Notes: a model not told the origin generated them from the letters alone. Numbered from the stretch's first letter, positions 1-9,659 are shown. The stretch is DNA of 64,000 nt from an uncultured Desulfobacter sp. (GCF_963664415.1 NZ_OY761445.1:2692501-2756500), one strand, 5' to 3'. Translations and numbers: made by a program.

Positions 1-78
1 AGAGTAAAATGTGCCGCATATTCTTAAAATTTAAGATGGCGACTTTAACCTCGTTGTTTTCATACTCAACTATACTTT

Positions 79-85
79 ACGGACA
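79..85 (-). promoter_or_regulatory. TGTCCGTWW motif copy 1
   Basis: The minus strand reads TGTCCGTAA in an AT-rich stretch downstream of the S8 protease gene. It points left, so any gene it controls lies outside the window. It matches seven other intergenic copies near exported-protein genes (see findings). The remaining bases of 1-120 hold no gene I can support. Confidence 0.35.
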
Positions 86-120
86 AATTAAAAAACCGCA
101 CAATTTTTTAAAATTAATTT

Positions 121-1599
121 TTATTGATTTGCATCTTTTAATAGATCTCTTAATTGATCTATTGCCCTGTTTGATTCCCCTCCGCCCTCGCTCCGATCAC
201 CCTCAAGATTTAGTGATTGCAAGGCTTTGGTGATATTTACCCGTGGGGTTGTAATTCCAGATTTTTGGTCCTGAATAGGATACCCTGTTTCAGTCATAAG
301 CTGCCTAAGTTCTTTGACGCTTAGGAAACGACCGGTCTTTTCTTTATGGTAACTTTGAATCAGCGCTGCAGCCCCGGCCGCATATGGGCAGGCTGCCGAG
401 GTACCGCCAAATTCCGGATCATATTTTCCATTTGGCCAGGAGGGTGTATAGGCATTATGGGAAGGCGCCAGCAGATCCAGTATCGGCGCAGAATTGGAAT
501 AGCAGGTCACCTGATCGGCGGCGGTTGACCGATCGCTGCAAATGGAGAATCTGGCAAGACCCAGACTGTCGTCATAAACGGCACCCACAGCAATGGTGTC
601 TTTCATGCATGCAGAGAAGGGGATGCCTGTTTTTTTTGCCCCGTTCCCTGAAGAAATAAATACCGCTATTCCATTGGCGACGACCAGGTCCAAAGCAGGC
701 AGTACCGCACTTACTGGAGAATTACGTACATCATTATCACAATAGCTTTCCGAGTAGTAGCCCTGCCTAGAAATACTCGCAGAAATGATCATAATCGGTT
801 GATCGGGAGAATCATATTGATGTGAAACACACCAATCCAAAGCTCCAAGGAGCCAACTGGTTACAATTCCTTTATTTCTATCAGTGACTTTTAGTGCATA
901 AATGCCGGCACCCGGTGCAACACCTCCCCTGTAATTTCCTTTACTTTCAGGTAATCCGGCAGATATCCCGGCGCAGCTGCTGCCATGCCCTTCGTTATCC
1001 ATGGGGTCCGCATCGTTCTCTCCAATATCGTAGCCGCCAAGCACTTTTAAATTTGGAAACCCGCCGCCCCCCAATGCAGGATGGGTATAATCCACCCCGG
1101 TATCTACAATGGCGACGGCAACATGTTTGCCGCTGTCGGGATGCCGATAACTGCCGGTGTTCATTAACCCAAGACCCTGTGTGGTATCCAATTCCAGAGG
1201 ACAATCTTTTTCGATACTGACCACGTCCTCAAGTCCTGCTAACGATTTCAAATCGGAATAGGTGATGTCGCCGGCGATGATGGGCAGGTTTTCCATTCGA
1301 TACCAAATCCGGCTATTGTCAAAAGGCATTCGGCTGAGTACGTTGTCTTGAATACGGGCGACCTTTGACTGGACAGCCGATTTTGCAAAGGCGTCTTTAC
1401 CGAAATGTATGTCCTTGACGTCTTCACAACCTTTTAAAGTAATAATGACCTTTACCGGCTCAAATGACTTCTCAGCCTGCTCCAACAGGTCCGGATCCTT
1501 GATTTTCTCAATTCCCTGGAAAGCGATTGCCCAGGCAGGCTGGCAAAGCATTAGCACTGCAGCGCAACAAAACATAGTAAATCGATACAAATTCATCAT
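121..1599 (-). CDS. secreted subtilisin-like serine protease (peptidase S8)
   Basis: This 492-residue protein has a signal peptide ending near AWA (residue 24), so it is exported. Residues about 45-145 form an I9-like prodomain, and the S8 catalytic domain follows. The triad is visible: Asp in AIVDTGVDYTHP, His in DNEGHGSSCAG and Ser in GGTSAACPYAAG, with the oxyanion Asn in FISSGNG. The start codon overlaps the stop of the upstream gene (ATGA) and is preceded by GGAGGAG, so the two genes are translationally coupled. The neighbour encodes a protein whose C-terminal half resembles this protein's own prodomain. The substrate is unknown. The family assignment is firm; the role in the envelope is inferred. 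Confidence 0.93.
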   Translation of the reverse strand: MMNLYRFTMFCCAAVLMLCQPAWAIAFQGIEKIKDPDLLEQAEKSFEPVKVIITLKGCEDVKDIHFGKDAFAKSAVQSKVARIQDNVLSRMPFDNSRIWYRMENLPIIAGDITYSDLKSLAGLEDVVSIEKDCPLELDTTQGLGLMNTGSYRHPDSGKHVAVAIVDTGVDYTHPALGGGGFPNLKVLGGYDIGENDADPMDNEGHGSSCAGISAGLPESKGNYRGGVAPGAGIYALKVTDRNKGIVTSWLLGALDWCVSHQYDSPDQPIMIISASISRQGYYSESYCDNDVRNSPVSAVLPALDLVVANGIAVFISSGNGAKKTGIPFSACMKDTIAVGAVYDDSLGLARFSICSDRSTAADQVTCYSNSAPILDLLAPSHNAYTPSWPNGKYDPEFGGTSAACPYAAGAAALIQSYHKEKTGRFLSVKELRQLMTETGYPIQDQKSGITTPRVNITKALQSLNLEGDRSEGGGESNRAIDQLRDLLKDANQ

Positions 1600-2336
1600 T
1601 TTTCTCCTCCCGTTTGCATGGATTGGAGCCCATCACCATCAAGTTCCATCGGCATATCAGATTCAATGGTTTCCACAAGCGGATTCCCGGCCAATACCCT
1701 GATGCCTTCGAGGGTGGCATCACCTGAAATCACAGGAACATTTGTCAAAATCAGCCCCGGGATAAAGGCCTCTTTGGAAATTAGCCCAAGCACTTTACTC
1801 TGAAGCGCCTTGATCTCCTTGACGACTGACTGGCGCTGGTCCCGCATTTTCATGCGGGATGTTAGTTCCTCATGCCCCTTGAGTAAAATGATCACAGGTT
1901 TTCTGGGTTCCGGCATTTGAAAATCCGTGAGCAACTGCCTATGTTTTACTTTTTCGTAGCCAGGGAAAAGTGTTCCGGATTTAAGGGACAAAAGCTTAAT
2001 TGATTTTATTTCTTTCCGACCATTTTGAAGGATAAAGCTTATTTCAACCACATTGCCCGGAACAAGGCTGAACACCAACGCCTTTAGATGGTTTTCAGTG
2101 GCATTCCAATCAACGCACCCGGTGTCGTTCTGTATGAAAACCGCAGCAAACTTATTTTCAACTACTCTTCCATCCCCCCCCTGTGTCAGCATTATGATTT
2201 CAGGACTCAGGCAAGGAATAGTTTTGACTGTTTTTACAGTTCCCCGGACTGTCGAACAGCTTGCACTGTGGCCATCCGGAACCCAGCAGTTTAGATAAAT
2301 GACACAGGCTAAACAAATGGAAAAAATTCGTTTCAT
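1596..2336 (-). CDS. exported protein with stand-alone subtilase prodomain/I9-like region
   Basis: A 246-residue protein with a signal peptide (cut after about residue 24). The N-terminal part (25-130) is unrecognised. Residues about 140-235 align by eye with the prodomain of the downstream S8 protease: both have a PVIILLKGHE / KVIITLKGCE strand, a helix of similar length, a VPVISGDAT / LPIIAGDIT segment and an acidic PMELD / PLELD end. No catalytic domain follows. I infer an inhibitor or chaperone of the protease encoded 4 bases downstream in overlap. The start has a good AGGAGGT ribosome site. A TGTCCGTWW motif lies 179 bases upstream. Confidence 0.75.
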   Translation of the reverse strand: MKRIFSICLACVIYLNCWVPDGHSASCSTVRGTVKTVKTIPCLSPEIIMLTQGGDGRVVENKFAAVFIQNDTGCVDWNATENHLKALVFSLVPGNVVEISFILQNGRKEIKSIKLLSLKSGTLFPGYEKVKHRQLLTDFQMPEPRKPVIILLKGHEELTSRMKMRDQRQSVVKEIKALQSKVLGLISKEAFIPGLILTNVPVISGDATLEGIRVLAGNPLVETIESDMPMELDGDGLQSMQTGGEK

Positions 2337-2514
2337 GTTACCTCCTATTTATAATTTTAGATTAGAATCCCAAAACCCCGTGCAATCCGTGTCGCCATTC
2401 AAAAATGGCCGGCCAACAACGACCAAACGCCTACCGTAGACCCAAAAAGAACCCACCAATGCTTCAACCACCCGGAGTTGCCATATTTTTTCCTCTACTC
2501 ATTATCAACACCAT

Positions 2515-2521
2515 ACGGACA
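2515..2521 (-). promoter_or_regulatory. TGTCCGTWW motif copy 2
   Basis: The minus strand reads TGTCCGTAT, 179 bases upstream of the prodomain/protease operon start and pointing toward it. It is a candidate promoter or operator element. The gap 2337-2899 otherwise holds only the AT-rich palindrome at 2679 and no recognisable gene. Confidence 0.4.
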
Positions 2522-2678
2522 AGACTGTAAAATTTACGGATTTATTTTTCATATCCATAGGGGACTCACAATGTTCTCGATATGTTTTTTAATAAAACCC
2601 TTGTTCCTGATCCCCATGCACCGTCACCCGTCTGTTCAATCAGTCCGGTCTTTTAAGTCCCGACAGCCTGAATACCGC

Positions 2679-2704
2679 AATTAAATTCATTATTCAATTT
2701 AATT
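2679..2704. repeat. AT-rich palindrome, copy 1
   Basis: AATTAAATT and AATTTAATT form an inverted repeat around an 8-base spacer. A nearly identical 26-base block, also preceded by TACCG, is at 15638-15663 upstream of the sigma-factor gene. It may be an operator shared by the two loci or part of a dispersed repeat. Confidence 0.4.
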
Positions 2705-2899
2705 GGGAGAATCTGCCTATAATAGCTGGAATCAATCAGAAAAAGCCCATCCGCTATCGCTTTGGAGTGAAATTTCCACTTCGGTTAAAAAATTGTTAGG
2801 AATCTTTTGGGGAGCTTTATACATTTCTTGACAAAAAACATTTGCCCATTCTAATATGCGCTTCATTGGCCAGACCTGAATCAAAATCAAAAGGATGTC

Positions 2900-3781
2900 A
2901 TGAACTTAAAAAGATCCAGATGCGCCAACCCTTACATCAAACCAAAACAATGGTTCCCAATCTGTATATTCCTTTTTATCGCAATATTTCTATCCACTCT
3001 GATAGTGGTCAGTTGTACACGTGATGGTATTGCTGCCGAGCAGATCATTATTGGGGTTATTGACGACGGCATTGATCCTAAGATCACAAAATACGACAAC
3101 TACGATTGCCCGAATCTGAAGGATCACCTTAAAGCCGGTAAATGTTTTGGATTTAAAGATAAGTATGGTACAAAACCGGCGTGCCCAGTTGGGGAGACCA
3201 GCCATGGAACTATCATCGCCTGCATCATTGCCAACAGGATCAAAGGTGAGGACAACATCAAAATCATGCCGTTGAGGGTTATTAAAAAGTGTATAAGTGA
3301 TAAACAGACAGACTTCTGTTGTGACCACGAATCCAGGTGCGATCCTAACCGATTGGACTATAACTCAAATATAGAAGAGAACAAACCATATGAAGAAGCT
3401 CTCGATTACGCCATAAAGAATGTAAATGTGATTAACCTTTCCGTGAGTCCGTTCTCTACGCATAACGATGTAGAAGAATTGTATAAACGTGCTATGGAAA
3501 AAGGTGTCGTAATTGTAGCGGCAGCAGGTAATTCCGGTATGAATATTGATAATCACAAGCAACAAATGCCGATTCGTAAGGTAACGAACGCTCGTTGCCC
3601 CAAATGTCCAGCCAAGTCTCTCTATAAGACAGAGCATTGCCAATGCCTGTACCCCCCTCCTGCACCAACAGTCTCAACTCAAGAGTCAATTATTACAGTT
3701 GCCGCATTGTATAAACATAGAAAGAAAGAATCTGATCCCTATACCTATCATCTAACAGGAAGTATGAGCACAAACGAATAA
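2900..3781 (+). pseudogene. subtilisin-like protease, 5' fragment split by IS91-type element
   Basis: Encodes about 290 residues: an N-terminal membrane or signal segment (about 20-40) and the first part of an S8 domain. Asp is in GVIDDGIDP, His in GETSHGTIIACI and the oxyanion Asn in VAAAGNSG. The frame ends just inside the IS element that begins near 3782. The missing part, with the Ser motif, resumes at about 6053. It has a Cys-rich insert (KCPAKSLYK region). The gene is almost certainly inactive because the nucleophile Ser is separated by 2.3 kb. No TGTCCGTWW motif was found immediately upstream. Confidence 0.85.
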
Positions 3782-4038
3782 GGATAGATCGTGTGAGGAA
3801 CGAACCACGATCTTATCCGATTGTTGAACAAGCCCGGCCCAAATGAGCCGGGTTTCCATATATATGAAAATATCTTTTTGGGGATTAAGGATCTGAAAGG
3901 CGTGTTATTTCCGGGCTCCTGAGATAAGACGCACCTATAGCGTTGCCCTTTTCAGGGCTTTCTAAAAAAAGCCGGATTATTTCATAGTGTTGTTCACCTC
4001 CAGTTAAATTGAGATTGGGTTTCTACCTTTTGTTTATC

Positions 4039-5082
4039 CTATCCTGTACCGACAGGCTTTATTCCGAGGATTTTCATAGGCTTCCCGCAATGGGGGCATT
4101 TAAAAACAGGCCTTGGCCGAAGCACTATTGCCATAATCCGAACGTGGAGAATCATCTGTACTAGGAAGAGCAATTTCTTGGCATTCCCGTGAAGAAAGCC
4201 GTAATCTCTTGCCCTACGAAATCCCCTGGGCAACACATGAAGCAGGATCAGGTGCAGAAACTCCTCTCCTTTAAGGGTTCGCCTGCACATCTCTTTGGTT
4301 TTACCGTCAATATACATGAAGGTAACCCGGCCGTCCTGATTGGCAATGATATCACGTTCGCTGATCACTCCCCGGTATAAATATCTGGACAGGTACTTCA
4401 GGGCAGACATGCCGGTTCCGACCCTGGCACAATCGACAATCCATTTGGAACGAGCACCTTTGGGAATTGGCAAATTCTCTTTATTCAATCCGTTCAGGAA
4501 ACGTGCCCGAAAAACTTTGGCCAGGGCTTTTCGATTAAACAAATACTTGCCTTTTTTCTTTTTCCATTGCCGCCTGGATGGGTCAACACCGCCACCTGGA
4601 ACAACTACATGAATATGCGGGTGAAAATCCAATCTTCTGCTATGAGTGTGAAGAACCATGGTCATACCGATTTGGGCCCCAAGGTGCCGGGGATTTAGCC
4701 CAAATTCTTTCAACGTGCTGGATACACATGAAAACATCAGAGAATAAACTGTCCGTTGATTCCGGTATGCAACTTCCCTGAACTGACAGGGCAAGGTAAA
4801 AGTTACCATGAAATACTGGACGGGAAGCTGTTTATTTTGCTGCCGGTCAATCCATTGGCTTGTCTCATGGTTTTGACAATGGGGACAATTGCGGTTTCCA
4901 CAGGACAGTGGATGCAGTTGTGTATGATTGCAGTCTGGACAGACCGTATAAATCTGCCCGGCGTCTGGTGTACGGCAACTAACTATGGCGTTTAAGGCTT
5001 TGATCTGTTCTGGCAATGCCGTATCCCCGTAACGAGTCAGAAATGCATCATAATATTCTTCAATGATATGAGAAAATCGCAT
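4039..5082 (-). CDS. IS91-family transposase
   Basis: A 347-residue transposase. It has an N-terminal zinc-binding region with CPDC and CGNRNCPHC motifs (about 40-70), the HUH-type motif FHPHIHVVVPGG (about 152-163) and the tyrosine region ALKYLSRYLYRGVI (about 228-241). This is the rolling-circle Y2 transposase family. It starts 2 bases after the integrase stop, so both are likely co-expressed. Length is close to the family's usual value, and there is no visible lesion. Confidence 0.92.
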   Translation of the reverse strand: MRFSHIIEEYYDAFLTRYGDTALPEQIKALNAIVSCRTPDAGQIYTVCPDCNHTQLHPLSCGNRNCPHCQNHETSQWIDRQQNKQLPVQYFMVTFTLPCQFREVAYRNQRTVYSLMFSCVSSTLKEFGLNPRHLGAQIGMTMVLHTHSRRLDFHPHIHVVVPGGGVDPSRRQWKKKKGKYLFNRKALAKVFRARFLNGLNKENLPIPKGARSKWIVDCARVGTGMSALKYLSRYLYRGVISERDIIANQDGRVTFMYIDGKTKEMCRRTLKGEEFLHLILLHVLPRGFRRARDYGFLHGNAKKLLFLVQMILHVRIMAIVLRPRPVFKCPHCGKPMKILGIKPVGTG

Positions 5083-5084
5083 GA

Positions 5085-5989
5085 TTATACCTTCCAGAAA
5101 TCTACATGAATGGTGTTAATCAAATCATTGATGGTCGTCCTGCAGTCCTTTTCCGTGACATCAGTAAGGTGTGCGTAACGTGCAGTTGTTTCAGGACGGG
5201 CATGGCCGAGAAGAGCCTGGATGTGGCGAAGGCTTAAGCCCTTTTCAAGCAGATGGGTCGCAAAACTGTGGCGCAAAGAGTGTATGGAAACTTTTTTTTG
5301 ATACCGCAATCGGCGACTACAGCCTTCATGGCATTTTGGACACCACCCCGGTCCATATGAGATTTTGCCTTCTGGATGGTTTCCAGTGAACCGTTGGCAT
5401 TGGGAAAAAGCAGTTTGGGGTGTTGATGTCTTTTCCATAGTTCCCGCAGTCCGACCAGGGTGCGGTCCGGTAAGGGAATTAGCCGGTCTTTATGGCCTTT
5501 CCCTCTCCGGATATGGACAAGTTTTCGTGCTGCATCAACATCTCTCACTTGCAGGGACAATGCCTCTCCCAAACGCAGGCCCATGGAATAAGTTGTCAGC
5601 AGGAAAACCCGGTAACGCAGTTTGCGTGTCGCACCGATGAGCTTTTCCACCTCACCAGGAGTCAAAATGTCCGGAATGGTTTTAACCTTAGGCGGCTTGA
5701 CAATGTTTAACCAATTCCATTCTTTTTTCAAAACATATTTCCAGAAATGCTGGAGTCCAAGGCGATCAATTTTGACCGTACTCCATGAATGTGAGTCAAC
5801 CAGATCGGAAAAGTAATCTTCAAGTTGTTCGGGTTCGAGTTTGTCCGGGCAGCAGTCAAAGTAATCTCTTACCCGCCGGATGGCCCTGGAATAAGCATCA
5901 ATGGTTTTTTGAGCCTTTCCCTGAAGTCTAAGGGTTTTTAAATGGCGCTCATAGAGTTCGTTAAAACGGTTTACTTCGGATGTGTTCAT
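5085..5989 (-). CDS. tyrosine recombinase of the IS91-type element, -1 frameshift at A8
   Basis: Frame one (5989 to about 5290) encodes a SAM-like N-terminal domain and the catalytic Arg in MGLRLGE. The remaining catalytic residues, LRHSFATHLL and Tyr in TTARYAHLT, are in the -1 frame down to 5085. The switch falls in a run of eight A read as AAA AAA AAG, a dnaX-type slippery A_AAA_AAG. A -1 slip joins GIKKK to VSIHSLRHS and restores a roughly 300-residue integrase. It could be programmed frameshifting, a one-base deletion or a sequencing error in the homopolymer. The order integrase then transposase is typical of one IS91 subgroup. Confidence 0.8.
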
Positions 5990-6052
5990 GGTATACTCCT
6001 TTAATTATAGATAGTTGGGATCTTCCGTTTGATCCCACAATTAGGAGTATAC

Positions 6053-6538
6053 ATAACCTTGGGGTTTTCCGCCGCGCGAGCGGCTTCGTTCAACAAACCG
6101 TTTAAGCATGTTGCAGAGCCGATTGAGATTGACGATCCGTGGTACGGAAAGTATACAGGATTAAAATGGGAGAAGTCAGAACATTCTATCGGCCGAGGCA
6201 GCAACTACGGAAAGGAAAGCGTAGACCTGGGAGCGGTAGGCCCGGATACAAGCAGGGCAACACCGCTCGTCACTGCGGCGGTGTCTAAATTGATGGAGTG
6301 GCATCTTAATAAATGTGAGCCAGGGGAAGTTAAAACGGGCGAGGCTCTTGTTAATATCATTAAAGATGTATTGATAAATAAGTGTGTAAAAACAAGTAAC
6401 ACACTTGCAGGCAAATTATTAACAGGAGGGTATCTGGATGAAACTAAACTTGCGACTCAGCTCTCATCAAGCAAGGAGAGTGTGATTTGCAGACCGAGTT
6501 CTGTCGATCTCCCTGCATCGGGACTTTTGAAGGTGTAA
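6053..6538 (+). pseudogene. subtilisin-like protease, 3' fragment
   Basis: Continuation of the split subtilase. The visible motif DTSRATPLVTAAVS carries the nucleophile Ser (the family motif is GTSxATP; here Asp replaces the usual Gly before Thr-Ser). NYGKESVDLGA before it is the usual S8 strand. About 80 residues follow the catalytic domain and end in a stop at 6538. An open frame extends back into the right IS hairpin through a TTG codon, but that start is an accident of the insertion. Confidence 0.75.
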
Positions 6539-6958
6539 TCCAACGAATCGGTGTGTCGTGGCAGACAAAAGTTGAGATGAATATTACCGCCATCCAGGGA
6601 GCTAACTGCGGCACATTCTGCTACACGAGCCCAAAAGGCAAAAGTGGCGGGTATTTGATAAACGGCGAAAGCTATCCAACCGAAGTAATATTTAAGGAGC
6701 AATACGCAACACCTAATATATTCAAAGCCGGAACCATCCATATAAAATGGTACAAGAATCGGCTGCTCTGGCGTTGGACTGCACCCGCCCCCGGCATCAG
6801 ATTGGCCATGGGGCAACCCTTGGAGCGTATCTATGCCCCCCCCCATTGACACCCCCTGCTGGGAAAACTCAGGTGCAGAAGCACAAGAAAATATACCGGA
6901 CGACTCCCAGGACAGCGGATTAGAGCTTATTCAAGAGCTGGAAAGGCTTGTACAGTGA
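6487..6958 (+). pseudogene. unrecognised protein, frameshifted at a C9 tract
   Basis: The frame from 6487 reads about 118 sensible residues (Cys-rich start, GGYLINGESYPTEV strand pattern). It then breaks at nine consecutive C (6836-6844). Dropping one base of the tract lets it run on as PIDTPCWENSGAEAQ and an acidic helix to a stop at 6958. It overlaps the end of the subtilase frame, so it may be a further domain of that protein or a coupled small gene. I do not recognise the family. The lesion could be real, slipped-strand variation or a homopolymer error. Confidence 0.5.
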
Positions 6959-7036
6959 CAGACACCGTTTGCAAGGGCGCAGTTCCAAAAGAGTTACGTT
7001 ATATTACTCTAACAAATTTTAATTACGGGAGGGCTT

Positions 7037-7207
7037 ATGTTGAAATACAGTAAAGTTAAGGCGTTGTTACTAATTTTTTTGTTTGTTGTATTCGGTTGTA
7101 CAACAAAAAAATATTCTTTTACCGTTAATGCCCCTCCAAAGTACTCAAGTGAGTACACATTCAAAACTATGAAAATTCAATCTTTCAAATCAAATAAGAA
7201 AAAATAG
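7037..7207 (+). pseudogene. lipoprotein gene, 5' fragment cut by IS66
   Basis: GGGAGGG precedes an ATG and a lipoprotein signal (LLLIFLFVVFGC, Cys at residue 21). About 56 residues follow, to the IS66 left end at 7208. The gene probably continued as the frame at 12327-12935, whose domain style (exported lipoprotein with a TKKLAIKADYTLKD strand region) fits the same family. The middle appears lost, because the IS66 has no target duplication here. Confidence 0.6.
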
Positions 7208-8761
7208 TATTTATTCACGGGGGGGGGGATTTACTCATACTCAACGTGCCGAATTTAAAGCGTAAATATAACTATTTGAAATAATTAAAAAAATCTAGAT
7301 TTTTGTTTTTTATTATGCTATTTTCAATTTCATGGAGATTAAAAGACCTTTTACCGATGAAGAATTTCAAGCCACCCCAGAGCCTGTTCAACGATATATT
7401 ATCCAGTTGGAAGAGGTGGTTGTAAAATTGCTCAACGAAACAGAGCATCTTAAAAAACGAGTCACAGAGCTTGAAAATAAGCTCAATAAAAATTCTCAAA
7501 ATTCCAGCAAGCCGCCTTCTTCTGATCCCCCCTTTAAAAAGCCGGATAGAAAAACCCAAAAGGGTCAAAGAAAAAGAGGCGGTCAAAAAGGTCATAAAGG
7601 CCATCAGCAAAAACTAATGCTCCCGACATCTGAAAATATCATACTGCCAGGGGAGTGCGTATGTGGTTGTTCCGATGTCGTCCCTGATAGCCTTAAGGCA
7701 TTTCATACCCATCAAGTAATAGAATTGCCTGAAATTAAAATGGATGTACTTCATTTCATCCTTCATAAAGGCGTCTGTTCAAAATGCGGCAAAGTTGTCA
7801 AGGCAGATATACCTTCAGAACATCAAACCGGTTATGGACCCCGCCTGAGCGCCCTTATTGCAGAGATAAGCGGAATTCAAGGAAATAGCCGTGAAACTGT
7901 TCGCACGTTCTGTCGGTCAGTCCTCAATTTTCCAATATCAACAGGCGCTATTCAGAAGGTTGTAGACCGGGCCTCAGAGGCTCTAAAACCTGTATACTCC
8001 CAAATTGCCAACATGGCTCGCTCGAGCGAGGTCAACTATATTGATGAAACATCCTGGTTCCAAAGCGGTGCTTTAAATTGGTTGTGGGTTATGGCCAATA
8101 GTTCTGTTGCATATTTTATGATTCATAAGAACCGGTCCAAAGAGGCCTTTCAGGCATTAGTCCAGGAATGGGACGGCATTCTCGTTAGTGACAATTACGG
8201 CGTTTATGCAAAATGGATCAACCTGCGACAAACCTGCCTGGCCCATATAATCCGAAAGGCAAAAGCTCTTGCTGAAAGAAAGGATGAAAACGTCAACCAA
8301 TTTGGCAAACAGGTTGTGCAAGATCTTCAACTGCTCTGTCATTGGGCGAAATCTCCACCTGACAGTAAAGAATGGCGTAGTTTTTACGACCGATTTACCG
8401 AATTGATTTTCCAACACCAGGAAGACAAGAATGAAATAGGTACTATGGCTCGTTCTCTGATCCGACAGCTTGAATCTCTTTGGCTTTTTCTCGATATCGT
8501 GGAGGTTGAGCCAACCAATAACCATGCAGAACGGACTTTGCGCTATGGTGTCTTATGGCGGAAAAGAAGCAAGGGGACGCAGAGTGAAAAGGGAAATCAT
8601 TGGGTTGAAAGAATACTGTCCTTCAAACAGACTTGTTTTATTCGTTCGCTTGAATCCTTTCCCATAATGGCTGACTTGATTCATTCATATTTCAAAGAGC
8701 AAGAGCCGGATCTTACCTGGCTCTGATTCCGTTTTATTTGTTATACCCCGTGAATGGATAC
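7208..8761 (+). mobile_element. IS66-family element (single-ORF, ISBst12-like), copy 1
   Basis: A 1554-bp element with terminal inverted repeats GTATTTATTCACGGGG (left) and GTATCCATTCACGGGG (right, reverse complement). It carries only a TnpC-type transposase, which points to the ISBst12 branch of IS66. It looks identical to the copy at 50486-52039. The flanking 8-mers (AAAAAATA, CGTACAAA) do not match, so the original target duplication is gone and one flank has been deleted or recombined. Confidence 0.93.
7332..8726 (+). CDS. tnpC: IS66-family transposase (TnpC)
   Basis: A 464-residue transposase. It has an N-terminal coiled coil (leucine-rich EELV..LLNETEHLKKRV), a basic linker rich in Ser, Pro and Lys, a zinc-binding CVCGC...CSKCG region (about 105-155) and the DDE catalytic domain: Asp in YIDETSW, Asp in LVSDNYGVY and Glu in NNHAERTLR. 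The sequence is the same as the protein at 50610. It is intact, so this copy may supply transposase. No tnpA/tnpB genes accompany it. Confidence 0.95.
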   Translation: MEIKRPFTDEEFQATPEPVQRYIIQLEEVVVKLLNETEHLKKRVTELENKLNKNSQNSSKPPSSDPPFKKPDRKTQKGQRKRGGQKGHKGHQQKLMLPTSENIILPGECVCGCSDVVPDSLKAFHTHQVIELPEIKMDVLHFILHKGVCSKCGKVVKADIPSEHQTGYGPRLSALIAEISGIQGNSRETVRTFCRSVLNFPISTGAIQKVVDRASEALKPVYSQIANMARSSEVNYIDETSWFQSGALNWLWVMANSSVAYFMIHKNRSKEAFQALVQEWDGILVSDNYGVYAKWINLRQTCLAHIIRKAKALAERKDENVNQFGKQVVQDLQLLCHWAKSPPDSKEWRSFYDRFTELIFQHQEDKNEIGTMARSLIRQLESLWLFLDIVEVEPTNNHAERTLRYGVLWRKRSKGTQSEKGNHWVERILSFKQTCFIRSLESFPIMADLIHSYFKEQEPDLTWL

Positions 8762-9659
8762 CGTACAAAAGGTATTTAAAGGAAAAAAACGTCATCTTCA
8801 GGAATCTTATAATCGGTTCAAGGCCTATTACAACTTCGATCCAAGGTTTTGCAATCCCGGCCAGGGCCATGAAAAAGGTGGGATTGAAGGCCTGGTCGGC
8901 TACGCTCGAAGAAATTATATGGTTCCTATCCCACATGCTGACAGCCTGGACGAATTGAACACGCGCCTCCTCGATGATTGCATGGCCTATGGAGAGCATC
9001 GCATCGCCGGTCAAACACAAAGCGTCAATGAATTGTTTGAATCAGAAAAGCAGGTATTGCTGCCATTGCCGACAACATCGTTCAGTAACGTTGAGACGTT
9101 CATGGTCAGGGTAAACAAATATGCCACCGTTATTATTGACAAGAACCGGTATTCTGTCCCGACGCGCTATGCTTACATGAGAGTGCAGGCGATAGTAGAG
9201 ATAGACCAGGTGATCATTTATTGGAGCGGCAGAAAAATAAGCACCCATCATCGGTTATATGGAAATAATAAGTGGAGTTTAAAACCGGAACATTATCTGG
9301 AGTTGATTCGTCAGCGTCCACAATCATTTGATACCGCCCGGCCAATTTTACAATGGCGTGATCAATGGCCGGATTGCCTGGAAAAGTTATTAGAACATTT
9401 TCGCCGGAAAAACGGTGTAACCAAAGGTACCCGGGAATTTGTCACCGTGCTGATGCTGTACGAAAAATATGCTGTCGACAAGATCGAAGCAGCCGTAAAG
9501 GAAGCACTGAAAAGCAATGTCGGCTGCAGCAATGCTCTCAAGCAGATTTTACACAGTCAAAACATCTCTATGGAGTCCCAATTTGATCCTTTGTCGAACT
9601 GGGAGACACTGCCCCCTGCTGACATCTCGGCATACGAACAGCTTGGAGGTATCTTATGA
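8762..9659 (+). pseudogene. istA: IS21 transposase IstA, C-terminal part only
   Basis: About 298 residues of IstA: the end of the DDE domain (FDPRFCNPGQGHEKGGIEGLVGYARRN with catalytic Glu in EKGGIE) and the C-terminal beta-barrel region. The N-terminal helix-turn-helix and the first catalytic Asp residues are missing. An ATG inside the IS66 right repeat (8754) is accidentally in frame, but a protein from it would lack the active site. The stop overlaps the istB start (ATGA). Confidence 0.88.

Larger units (their letters stand above)
3782..6052 (-). mobile_element. IS91-family element with companion tyrosine recombinase
   Basis: About 2.3 kb inserted in a subtilase gene. The minus strand carries an integrase gene followed directly by a Y2/HUH-type transposase. 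Both ends have hairpins: on the left GGATAGATCGTG pairs with a near-complement at 3806-3818, and on the right GTATACTCCT (5991) pairs with AGGAGTATAC (6043), with an inner GGGATC/GATCCC stem. Such end structures suit a rolling-circle element. Exact ends are inferred from where the host reading frame breaks, so allow about 20 bases of error. A second small hairpin (CCCGGC/GCCGGG) lies at 3832-3851. Confidence 0.75.

Noticed and set aside
9..233. Plus-strand frame of 74 codons at the window start
   Set aside because: Hydrophobic, no ribosome site, overlaps the 3' end of the protease gene on the other strand.
4747..4754. TGTCCGT inside the IS91 transposase
   Set aside because: It lies in coding sequence of a mobile element with no gene start at a suitable distance. 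Chance occurrence; also 32858 and 40959.
8754..8765. ATG in the IS66 right repeat as a start for istA
   Set aside because: It is fused to the middle of the DDE domain, so the protein would lack the active site.
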